Source: Streptomyces sp. PCS3-D2
Lineage (GTDB): Bacteria > Actinomycetota > Actinomycetes > Streptomycetales > Streptomycetaceae
DNA length: 64,000 bases
NCBI RefSeq assembly: GCF_000612545.2
Contig: NZ_CP097800.1
Span: 4,526,501-4,590,500, forward strand
Direction of reading: 5' to 3'
The notes under the pieces are model-generated. The model worked only from the letters and a program-made list of their open reading frames with translations, ran no database searches and was not told where the DNA came from. Position numbers and translations under genes: made by a program. Shown here in pieces: positions 49,683-59,122 of this stretch. Numbering within the stretch: position 1 is the stretch's first letter; the number at the start of each line of letters is the position of its first letter.

Positions 49683-50711
49683 ATGCTCTCCGGGAACGGC
49701 CGTCACAGACGCCCCCGCCAGGTCCCCGCGCTGGTCGTCACGGCCGGTGTCACCGGCTCCGCGCTCGCCATGCCGCTGCTGGCCGCCACGAGCGCGACCG
49801 CCGCAGACACCGCCACATGGGACAAGGTGGCCGAGTGCGAGAGCGGCGGCTCGTGGAGCGCCAACTTCGGCAGTGGCGCGTACGGCGGGCTCCAGTTCAC
49901 CCAGCAGCAGTGGCAGGATGCCGGCGGCCTGGACTTCGCCGAGCGGGCCGACCTCGCGAGCCGCTCCCAGCAGATAGCCGTGGCCGAGCGCGTACTGGCC
50001 GCCCAGGGTCCGCAGGCCTGGCCGCTGTGCGCCGCTTCGGCCGGACTGGACCAGCAGGGTCCGGCGGCCGTCGTCGATCCCGGTCTGCCCGGTAGCACCG
50101 GCGCGGTGGGTCCCGCGCCGTCGCGCCCCGACGACACCGTTCCCTCCACCACGGGCGGCAAGCCCGCCACGGACTTCGGGCTCTCGACCGCGGAGACCCC
50201 CAGCCCCTCGGGTTCCCCCTTCCTGATACCCGACGCGCCGTCCGTCGGACTGCCCGTCATGCCCGCGCCCGACGTCCCGACGACGCCTCCGGCCGACCCG
50301 GGCACCCCGGACGTCCCGGCCGACCCGACGGCCCCGCCGGCGACTCCCGGCGACCCGACGGCCCCGACCCTTCCCGCGGACCCGACGGCACCCACGACCC
50401 CGCCGGTCTCCCCGTCCCCGGCCGACCCGGCGAACCCCGCGACCCCGGCGACCCCGGCCGCCCCGGGTGCCACTCCCGCCGAGGGCAACGGCAAGCACCG
50501 CGGTGCGCCGTCTCCCGAGGAGGGTGTGCCGTCTGATGCCGCGTCGGCCCCCGTCTATACGGTGCAGGAGGGCGACAGCCTGGCGGCCATCGCGGATGCC
50601 AAGGGAGTGAAGGGCGGCTGGAGCGGTCTTTATGCGGCCAACGAGCAGGTCATCGGCAATGATGCCAACCTGATCAAGCCTGGGCAGAACCTGGATCTAA
50701 CCGCCCAATAA
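49683..50711 (+). CDS. Resuscitation-promoting factor-like muralytic enzyme with LysM
   Basis: The 342-residue secreted protein has a signal peptide ending near ATAAD (about residue 41), an Rpf lysozyme-like domain (about 43-115; WDKVAECESGGSW with catalytic Glu at residue 53, then AYGGLQF), a 150-residue Pro/Ala/Thr/Asp-rich linker, and a C-terminal LysM domain (about 290-342; YTVQEGDSLAAIAD, then IKPGQNLDL). It cleaves peptidoglycan and promotes spore germination. It is the longer of two tandem Rpf genes. A TTGTGA/TAGGTT promoter lies upstream. Confidence 0.9.
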   Translation: MLSGNGRHRRPRQVPALVVTAGVTGSALAMPLLAATSATAADTATWDKVAECESGGSWSANFGSGAYGGLQFTQQQWQDAGGLDFAERADLASRSQQIAVAERVLAAQGPQAWPLCAASAGLDQQGPAAVVDPGLPGSTGAVGPAPSRPDDTVPSTTGGKPATDFGLSTAETPSPSGSPFLIPDAPSVGLPVMPAPDVPTTPPADPGTPDVPADPTAPPATPGDPTAPTLPADPTAPTTPPVSPSPADPANPATPATPAAPGATPAEGNGKHRGAPSPEEGVPSDAASAPVYTVQEGDSLAAIADAKGVKGGWSGLYAANEQVIGNDANLIKPGQNLDLTAQ

Positions 50712-50869
50712 GGACAGTTGGTTCGCCCGGTAAGGCCTGATTGTCTGTTTTCTGCAAGTGAGACATGTGTCTCTTCCGGTCAACTGGCGTGTCCCGCCCC
50801 GGGGGTTCCGCAAACCCCGTCCTCACCTGCGCAAACGCCCCTGCGGGGAGCGCAAGTAGGGGCCGTTTC

Positions 50870-50899
50870 TCCCCGATGCTCCTGGTTGAGCATCGGGGA
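50870..50899 (+). terminator. Hairpin between the two Rpf genes
   Basis: A perfect 12-bp stem (50870-50881 with 50888-50899) closes a 6-base loop, about 160 bases after the first Rpf stop and before the riboswitch. Confidence 0.65.
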
Positions 50900-50939
50900 G
50901 GGACATGTCTACCTTCTGATTCGCCCGCCACCGCGGGCT

Positions 50940-51869
<930 letters not shown>

Positions 51870-51917
51870 ACGTCGCGGCAAGAGCCGCACACGCGTACGC
51901 AACGCACAGAATTCCCA

Positions 51918-51952
51918 CCGCCCGGCGCCCCTTCCCCCCACGCGCCGGGCGG
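51918..51952 (+). terminator. Hairpin after rpfA
   Basis: A 10-bp perfect stem (51918-51927 with 51943-51952) closes a 15-base loop; pairing continues outward with a bulge. Confidence 0.6.
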
Positions 51953-52080
51953 CGGTGTGTGCGGTCCCGTCGGCCGATGATCAAGGGTTGTATGTCCCGG
52001 AAGGCGGGTATTCGGTCCCTTTTTCGTCCCAGGGGTCGGGCGGTCGGCCGGTCGAACCCCGGAAGCCGGTTAGGCTCTAG

Positions 52081-53430
<1,350 letters not shown>

Positions 53431-53446
53431 TCACGCTCTGCCTCCG

Positions 53447-53487
53447 TACGTCCCCGCACTCGGTCCCGTACCGTGTGCGGGGACGTA
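53447..53487 (+). terminator. Hairpin after eno
   Basis: A perfect 13-bp stem (53447-53459 with 53475-53487) closes a 15-base loop, 16 bases after the stop. Confidence 0.75.
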
Positions 53488-53519
53488 TTGCGTAGTGCGT
53501 ACAAAGGGGAGGCGGACCC

Positions 53520-54008
53520 ATGGCCGGGAACCGGGATCGGTTCTCCACCTTCTCCACGGCGACGCGGCTGAGGCAGCTCGGCGAGCGGACCGCGGCCCAC
53601 GTCTACCGCTCGCAGTCGCGCCGGCAGGTGCGCCGCAGCCGTCTCACGGGCAGGGCCGCCCTCCTGGTGCTCGTGCTCTGTACCCTGGTCGTCGCCCTCG
53701 CGTATCCGATGCGCCAGTACGTCTCCCAGCGTTCGGAGATTGCGGAGCAGCAGCGGGCCGCCGCGGCCGCGCGGGACCGCCTGGAGCGGCTCCGCGATGA
53801 GAAGGCCCGCTGGCAGGACGACGCCTACGCGGAGCAGCAGGCGCGCAGGCACCTGCACTTCCTGCGTCCGGGGGAGGTCGGCTACATCATGGCCGACCCC
53901 GGGGCCCGGCCCCCGGAGCAGCACCGGACCGGCCAGGCCGGCTCCGACCGCCCCTGGTACTCGAACGTCTGGGACGGCGTCGACAAGGCCGACCGCCCGG
54001 GCGACTAG
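53520..54008 (+). CDS. FtsB/DivIC-family septum formation initiator
   Basis: The 162-residue bitopic protein has a basic N-terminal cytoplasmic part (SRRQVRRSRL), one transmembrane helix (about 43-62) and an outside coiled coil rich in Gln/Ala/Arg/Glu, ending in the conserved RRHLHFLRPGEVGYI segment. DivIC/FtsB proteins link FtsL and FtsQ in the divisome. ATG 53520 follows GGGGAGG. The DUF501 and Ppx genes follow closely, the usual actinobacterial eno-divIC-DUF501-ppx order. Confidence 0.9.
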   Translation: MAGNRDRFSTFSTATRLRQLGERTAAHVYRSQSRRQVRRSRLTGRAALLVLVLCTLVVALAYPMRQYVSQRSEIAEQQRAAAAARDRLERLRDEKARWQDDAYAEQQARRHLHFLRPGEVGYIMADPGARPPEQHRTGQAGSDRPWYSNVWDGVDKADRPGD

Positions 54009-54057
54009 TGAGTACCGCAGCACCCATCCGACGAGAACGAAGAGACTCCCTCCAGGC

Positions 54058-54603
54058 ATGCAGACGCCCCCGCCCCAGACCGACCGGACCGAGCCGACCG
54101 ACGCGGACATCGAGGCGTTCGAGCAGCAGCTCGGCCGCCCGCCGCGCGGGTTGCGCGCCATCGCGCACCGCTGCCCCTGCGGGCAGCCCGACGTGGTGGA
54201 GACCGCCCCGCGGCTGCCCGATGGCACCCCCTTCCCGACGCTGTACTACCTGACGTGCCCGCGCGCGGCCTCCGCCATCGGCACGCTGGAGGCCAACGGC
54301 GTGATGAAGGAGATGCAGGCGCGCCTCGCCGAGGACCCGGAGCTCGCCGCCGCCTACCGGGCCGCGCATGAGGACTACATCCGGCGCCGCGACGCCATCG
54401 AGGTGCTCCAGGGCTTCCCGAGCGCCGGCGGCATGCCGGACCGGGTCAAGTGCCTGCACGTGCTCGTCGGGCACTCGCTGGCCGCCGGCCCCGGTGTGAA
54501 CCCCTTCGGCGACGAGGCCCTCGCGATGCTGCCCGAGTGGTGGGCCAAGGGCGCCTGCGTCACCCCGTGCGGGGAGAAGAAGAAGGAGGAGGAGTCCCAG
54601 TGA
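54058..54603 (+). CDS. DUF501-family protein
   Basis: The 181-residue cytoplasmic protein contains the DUF501 pattern: LGRPPRGLRAIAHRCPCGQP, PTLYYLTCPRA, NPFGDEALAML and a Cys at ACVTPCG near the end. Conserved Cys residues (C-x-C at about 41-43 and later singles) suggest a metal or redox site, but no activity is known. ATG 54058 is preceded by CTCCAGG. Its stop overlaps the start of the Ppx/GppA gene (GTGA), so the two are translated together. Confidence 0.88.
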   Translation: MQTPPPQTDRTEPTDADIEAFEQQLGRPPRGLRAIAHRCPCGQPDVVETAPRLPDGTPFPTLYYLTCPRAASAIGTLEANGVMKEMQARLAEDPELAAAYRAAHEDYIRRRDAIEVLQGFPSAGGMPDRVKCLHVLVGHSLAAGPGVNPFGDEALAMLPEWWAKGACVTPCGEKKKEEESQ

Positions 54604-55571
54604 CCCGTGTCGCGGGCATCGACTGCGGTACGAACTCCATCAGGCTGCTCGTCGCGGACTGCGACCCCGCCACGGGTGAGCTGGTCGAGCTCGACCGACG
54701 GATGATCATCGTCCGGCTCGGCCAGGGCGTCGACAAGACCGGGCGGCTGGCCCCGGAGGCGCTGGAGCGCACCTTCGCCGCGTGCCGCGAGTACGCGGCG
54801 GTCATCAAGGAGTTCGGCGCGGAGCGGGTGCGCTTCGTGGCGACCTCCGCCTCCCGTGACGCGGAGAACCGGGACGAGTTCGTGCGCGGTGTCGTGGAGA
54901 TCCTGGGCGTCGAGCCCGAGGTGATCTCCGGCGACGAGGAGGCGGAGTTCTCCTTCACCGGCGCCACCCGGGAGCTGACCGCGCACGAGCACCTGGAGCG
55001 GCCGTTCCTGGTGGTCGACATCGGCGGCGGCTCGACCGAGTTCGTGGTCGGCGACGACCACGTCCGGGCCGCCCGCTCCGTGGACGTGGGCTGCGTCCGG
55101 ATGACCGAGCGCCACCTGGTGGTGGACGGGGTCGTCACCGACCCGCCGACCGAGAAGCAGGTCGCCGCCGTCCGTGCCGACATCGAGGCCGCGCTGGACC
55201 TGGCGGCCGAAACCGTTCCGCTGGCGGAGGCGCGCACCCTGGTGGGCCTGGCGGGCTCGGTGACCACCATCGCCGGCATCGCGCTCGGGCTGCCCGAGTA
55301 CCGGTCGTCGGAGATCCACCACGCCCGGCTCTCCTACGAGCAGGTCCGCGAGATCACCGAGCGGATGCTGACCGCCACCCATGACGAGCGCGCGGCGATT
55401 CCCGTGATGCACCCGGGCCGGGTCGACGTGATCGGCGCGGGCGCGCTGGTCCTGCTGGCCGTCATGGAGCGCACCGGCGCCTCGGAGGTCGTGGTCTCCG
55501 AGCACGACATCCTCGACGGGATCGCGATCAAGACCGCGGAAGAGGCCGAGGCGGCCGAGCGGCTGTCCTGA
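54600..55571 (+). CDS. Ppx/GppA exopolyphosphatase-type phosphatase
   Basis: The 323-residue protein belongs to the ASKHA-fold Ppx/GppA family, which hydrolyses polyphosphate or pppGpp. Landmarks: GIDCGTNSIRLLVAD (phosphate loop), TSASRDAENRDEF, ISGDEEAEFSF, and DIGGGSTEF. It has only the two-domain core, without the C-terminal HD extension of E. coli Ppx, as is usual in actinobacteria (Ppx1-like). The GTG start overlaps the DUF501 stop. A role in polyphosphate or alarmone balance is inferred. Confidence 0.92.
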   Translation: MTRVAGIDCGTNSIRLLVADCDPATGELVELDRRMIIVRLGQGVDKTGRLAPEALERTFAACREYAAVIKEFGAERVRFVATSASRDAENRDEFVRGVVEILGVEPEVISGDEEAEFSFTGATRELTAHEHLERPFLVVDIGGGSTEFVVGDDHVRAARSVDVGCVRMTERHLVVDGVVTDPPTEKQVAAVRADIEAALDLAAETVPLAEARTLVGLAGSVTTIAGIALGLPEYRSSEIHHARLSYEQVREITERMLTATHDERAAIPVMHPGRVDVIGAGALVLLAVMERTGASEVVVSEHDILDGIAIKTAEEAEAAERLS

Positions 55572-55765
55572 CCTGCCGAACCCCTGAATCGTGGCGCTCC
55601 GGTCGACCGGCCGGGGCGTCACGGTCGTTCCGGGTCGTCCGGGCGGGCTACCGCAACGAGCCATGGCCTGGCCCGCGATGACCGGAGGAATCATCTGGTC
55701 CATCGGCCAAACGACCTTCGAACCAGAGTGTGAGGGGTGTCGGGGGCCATGATCGGAAAAAAGTT

Positions 55766-55781
55766 CGTGAAGTTCTTCACA
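55766..55781. promoter_or_regulatory. Rex-type operator in the ppx-ndh gap
   Basis: CGTGAAGTTCTTCACA matches the Rex consensus TGTGAAC-N-TTCACA pattern at nearly all paired positions, with GTGAA and TTCAC arms in perfect symmetry. It lies about 320 bases upstream of the type-II NADH dehydrogenase gene, a known Rex target in Streptomyces. Downstream, at about 55807-55832, is an imperfect GC-rich hairpin. Otherwise the 530-base gap (55572-56101) shows no gene. Confidence 0.7.
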
Positions 55782-56050
55782 AGGAAAAGGGTGCGACTGG
55801 GTCACCGGAAGGGCCCCTCGGGGCCTTCCGGAGGCCTCGGGGTCCCTTTTGTCGCGCGTTCGTGTGATCGGCGGAGGCGGCGGGTTCCGTGTCGGAGATA
55901 AGGACGAAACCCGGTGGTCTACTCCGGTCAAAGCCTTGGAGGCCAGTTCAGGACGGGTGAACAACGACTCCCGACACCTCTTGGTTCCCGTTGCGCGTCA
56001 TGACGTCCGTCACGTGGGCGGCGGAGTGTAGCAGAGGCCCTCTCGGTCCT

Positions 56051-56066
56051 TGTGAAGGGGCTCACG
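56051..56066. promoter_or_regulatory. Second Rex-like site at the ndh promoter
   Basis: TGTGAAGGGGCTCACG is an imperfect Rex-like palindrome (left half matches fully; right half differs at two positions). It lies next to the -35 position of an apparent promoter whose -10, GATACT (56089-56094), is only 7 bases before the ATG, so the transcript may be leaderless. Confidence 0.5.
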
Positions 56067-56101
56067 AGCAACACCCCAATGGGTGCTGGATACTCGTTCT
56101 C

Positions 56102-57487
56102 ATGAGCACCACGGAGCGTCCCAGGATCCTCGTTGTAGGAGGTGGGTACGTAGGCCTGTACGCAGCCAAGCGCATCATGAAGAAGATGCGCTACGGCGAG
56201 GCGACCGTCACGGTCGTCGACCCGCGCTCGTACATGACCTACCAGCCCTTCCTCCCCGAAGTGGCCGCAGGCAGCATCTCGCCGCGGCACGTCGTCGTCC
56301 CGCTGCGACGCGTGCTGCCCAAGGCTGAGGTCCTCACCGGCCGGGTCACCACCATCGACCAGGACCGCAAGGTCGCCGTCGTCACGCCGCTGGTCGGCGA
56401 GGCGTACGAGCTGCCCTTCGACTACCTGGTGATCGCCCTCGGCGCCGTCTCCCGCACCTTCCCGATCCCCGGTCTCGCAGAGCAGGGCATCGGCATGAAG
56501 GGCGTCGAGGAGGGCATCGGCCTGCGCAACCACGTGCTGGAGCAGCTCGACAAGGCCGAGTCCACGACGGACGAGAACGTCCGCCGCAAGGCCCTCACCT
56601 TCGTCTTCGTCGGCGGCGGCTTCGCCGGCGCCGAGACGATCGGCGAGGTCGAGGACATGGCCCGCGACGCCGCGAAGTACTACTCCACGATCAAGCGCGA
56701 GGACATGCGCTTCATCCTGGTCGACGCGGCCGACAAGATCCTCCCCGAGGTCGGGCCCAAGCTCGGCACCTGGGGCCGGGAGCACCTTGAGTCCCGCGGC
56801 ATCGAGATCTACCTCAACACCTCCATGGACTCCTGCGTGGACGGCCACGTGGTGCTGAAGAACGGCCTTGAGGTCGACTCCAACACCATCGTGTGGACCG
56901 CCGGCGTCAAGCCCAACCCGGCGCTGGCCCGCTTCGGCCTTCCGCTGGGCCCGCGCGGCCACGTCGACACCGCCCCGACCCTCCAGGTCCAGGGCACCGA
57001 CTACATCTGGGCCGCGGGCGACAACGCCCAGGTCCCGGACGTCGCCGCCCGCAAGGCCGGCGTCGAGAACGCCTGGTGCCCGCCGAACGCCCAGCACGCG
57101 CTGCGCCAGGCCAAGGTCCTCGGCGACAACGTGGTCTCGGGCATGCGGGGCTTCCCGCAGGCCGAGTACGCGCACTCCAACAAGGGTGCGGTGGCGGGCC
57201 TCGGCCTCCACAAGGGCGTGGCGATGATCGTCATGGGCAAGATGAAGATCAAGCTCAAGGGCCGGCTCGCCTGGTACATGCACCGTGGCTACCACGGCAT
57301 GGCCATGCCGACCTGGAACCGCAAGATCCGCGTCTTCGCCGACTGGACCCTCGGCATGTTCCTCAAGCGCGAGGTCGTCTCCCTCGGCGCGCTGGAGACC
57401 CCGCGCGAGGAGTTCTACGAGGCCGCCAAGCCGGCGCCGGCCCCGGCCGCCGCCGCTGCCCCGGCCGAGAAGGCCAAGGCCTCCTGA
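56102..57487 (+). CDS. ndh: Type-II NADH dehydrogenase (NDH-2-like)
   Basis: The 461-residue flavoprotein oxidises NADH and reduces menaquinone without pumping protons, on the inner face of the membrane. It has two dinucleotide folds (VVGGGYVGLYAAK at the N-terminus; FVGGGFAGAETIGEVEDMA near residue 163) and the FAD-binding YIWAAGDNAQVPD segment. The C-terminal region has hydrophobic/amphipathic segments and ends in a Pro/Ala-rich tail. No ribosome site is visible; a GATACT box 7 bases upstream suggests a leaderless start. Rex-like operators upstream suggest repression at low NADH/NAD ratio. A hairpin follows. Confidence 0.9.
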   Translation: MSTTERPRILVVGGGYVGLYAAKRIMKKMRYGEATVTVVDPRSYMTYQPFLPEVAAGSISPRHVVVPLRRVLPKAEVLTGRVTTIDQDRKVAVVTPLVGEAYELPFDYLVIALGAVSRTFPIPGLAEQGIGMKGVEEGIGLRNHVLEQLDKAESTTDENVRRKALTFVFVGGGFAGAETIGEVEDMARDAAKYYSTIKREDMRFILVDAADKILPEVGPKLGTWGREHLESRGIEIYLNTSMDSCVDGHVVLKNGLEVDSNTIVWTAGVKPNPALARFGLPLGPRGHVDTAPTLQVQGTDYIWAAGDNAQVPDVAARKAGVENAWCPPNAQHALRQAKVLGDNVVSGMRGFPQAEYAHSNKGAVAGLGLHKGVAMIVMGKMKIKLKGRLAWYMHRGYHGMAMPTWNRKIRVFADWTLGMFLKREVVSLGALETPREEFYEAAKPAPAPAAAAAPAEKAKAS

Positions 57488-57532
57488 CCCTGCGCCGGGA
57501 GCCCGGCCGCTGAGCCGGCCGCATGTACGACC

Positions 57533-57576
57533 CCGAAGGGGCCGCCCGCCATCCGTGGTGCGGGCGGCCCCTTCGG
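57533..57576 (+). terminator. Strong hairpin after ndh
   Basis: A perfect stem of about 17 bp (57533-57549 with 57560-57576) closes a 10-base loop, 45 bases after the stop. Confidence 0.85.
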
Positions 57577-57633
57577 CGTACCCGGGGCCGTGGAGGGGTA
57601 GACGGATGGGTCGGAACTTTGTGGAGGTGCGCC

Positions 57634-59013
57634 ATGACCGACGCCGCTCCGCGGCTGGCCGCTCTTGCCGAGACCCTGCTGGGCGGCCCCCTGCCCGTGC
57701 GCATCCGCGCGTGGGACGGAACCGAGGCCGGGCCGCCCGACGGTCCCGTGCTCGTCGTCCGGGGCCGCCGCGCCCTGCGCCGGATCCTGTGGAAGCCCGG
57801 GGAGCTGGGCCTGGCCCGGGCCTGGGTGGCCGGCGACCTGACCGTCGAGGGCGACCTGTTCGAGCTGTTGGACCGGGTGGGGGGCGTGCTCTGGCAGCGG
57901 GACCGGGAGCCCGCCGCCCCGCCCGCCTCCCGCCCGTGCGCGCTGCGCCCGCGCCTGCCCCGGCGGGTCTCCGCCGCCGCGGACACCGCGGCGGCCACCG
58001 CGGCGCTGCTGGGCGACGCCGAGGCACGGAGCGCCGTACGGGACCTCGTCGCCCTGGCCAGGCCCTGGCCGGCGCCCGCGCCGCCCGCGGAGGAGGCGGC
58101 CCGGCGCGGCGGCCCCCGGCACACCAGGCGCCGCGACCGGCAGGCCATCAGCCACCACTACGACGTCGGCAACGCCTTCTACGAGCGGGTCCTCGGCCCC
58201 TCCATGGTGTACTCCTGCGCCTACTGGACGCCCGGCTCGACCCTGGAACGGGCCCAGCACGACAAGCTCGACCTGGTCTGCCGCAAGCTCGGCCTCAAGC
58301 CCGGGGACCGGCTCCTCGACGTCGGCTGCGGATGGGGCTCCCTGGCCCTGCACGCGGCCCGCGCGTACGGAGCGCGCGTCACCGGGGTCACGCTCTCGCG
58401 CGAACAGGCCCTGTACGCCCGCAAGAAGGCCGCGGACGAGGGCCTGGCCGATCTGGTCGAGATCCGGATCCAGGACTACCGGGACGTCAAGGACGGCCCC
58501 TACGACGCGATTTCCTCCATCGGGATGGCCGAACACGTCGGCGCCGAGCGCTACCGCGACTACGCGCGCACCCTGCACGCCCTGCTGCGCCCGGGCGGCC
58601 TGCTGCTCAACCACCAGATCGCCCGCCCCCCGGAGGCGGACGAGGCGGCCTACCGGGTGGACGCGTTCATCGACGCGTACGTCTTCCCCGACGGCGAACT
58701 CTCCCCGGTCGGCACCACGGTCGGCGAGCTGGAGCGGGCCGGCTTCGAGGTCCGCGACGTCGAGGCGCTGCGCGAGCACTACGCCCTGACCCTGCGGGCC
58801 TGGGTGGCGCGGCTGGAGCAGCACTGGGACGAGGCCGTGGCGCTCACCTCGGCCGGCCGGGCCCGGGTCTGGCAGCTCTACATGGCCGCCTCCGCGCTCG
58901 GCTTCGAACGGGGCCGCCTCGGGGTCAACCAGGTGCTCGCCGTGCGCTCCGCGCCGCGCGGGGACTCGGGGCTGCCGTTGCGGCTGCGGACCTGGGGTGC
59001 GCAGCCGGCTTAG
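57634..59013 (+). CDS. Cyclopropane-fatty-acyl-phospholipid synthase-like methyltransferase
   Basis: The 459-residue protein has an N-terminal lipid-binding-type region (about 1-165; LARAWVAGDLTVEGDLFELL) and a CFA synthase methyltransferase domain. The HHYDVGNAFYERVLG segment and YSCAYW, SAM motif DVGCGWGSLALHAA, and EHVGAERY match the CFA synthase/mycolic cyclopropane synthase family. These add a methylene from SAM across a double bond of a membrane lipid, which would fit with the desaturase at 12.4 kb. ATG 57634 follows GTGGAGG. It is monocistronic and closed by a 17-bp hairpin. Confidence 0.88.
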   Translation: MTDAAPRLAALAETLLGGPLPVRIRAWDGTEAGPPDGPVLVVRGRRALRRILWKPGELGLARAWVAGDLTVEGDLFELLDRVGGVLWQRDREPAAPPASRPCALRPRLPRRVSAAADTAAATAALLGDAEARSAVRDLVALARPWPAPAPPAEEAARRGGPRHTRRRDRQAISHHYDVGNAFYERVLGPSMVYSCAYWTPGSTLERAQHDKLDLVCRKLGLKPGDRLLDVGCGWGSLALHAARAYGARVTGVTLSREQALYARKKAADEGLADLVEIRIQDYRDVKDGPYDAISSIGMAEHVGAERYRDYARTLHALLRPGGLLLNHQIARPPEADEAAYRVDAFIDAYVFPDGELSPVGTTVGELERAGFEVRDVEALREHYALTLRAWVARLEQHWDEAVALTSAGRARVWQLYMAASALGFERGRLGVNQVLAVRSAPRGDSGLPLRLRTWGAQPA

Positions 59014-59059
59014 GGACTCCCCGGCGGATCGCGGCCGGATCGTTCCTGCAAGGACGACG

Positions 59060-59101
59060 GGAAGGGCCCCGGGGCGCGTCGTGCCGCCCCGGGGCCCTTC
59101 C
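59060..59101. terminator. Bidirectional hairpin between CFA synthase and ABC permease
   Basis: A perfect 17-bp stem (59060-59076 with 59085-59101) closes an 8-base loop between convergent genes. Confidence 0.85.
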
Positions 59102-59122
59102 GTGTCCGCGTTCCGCGTCCCG

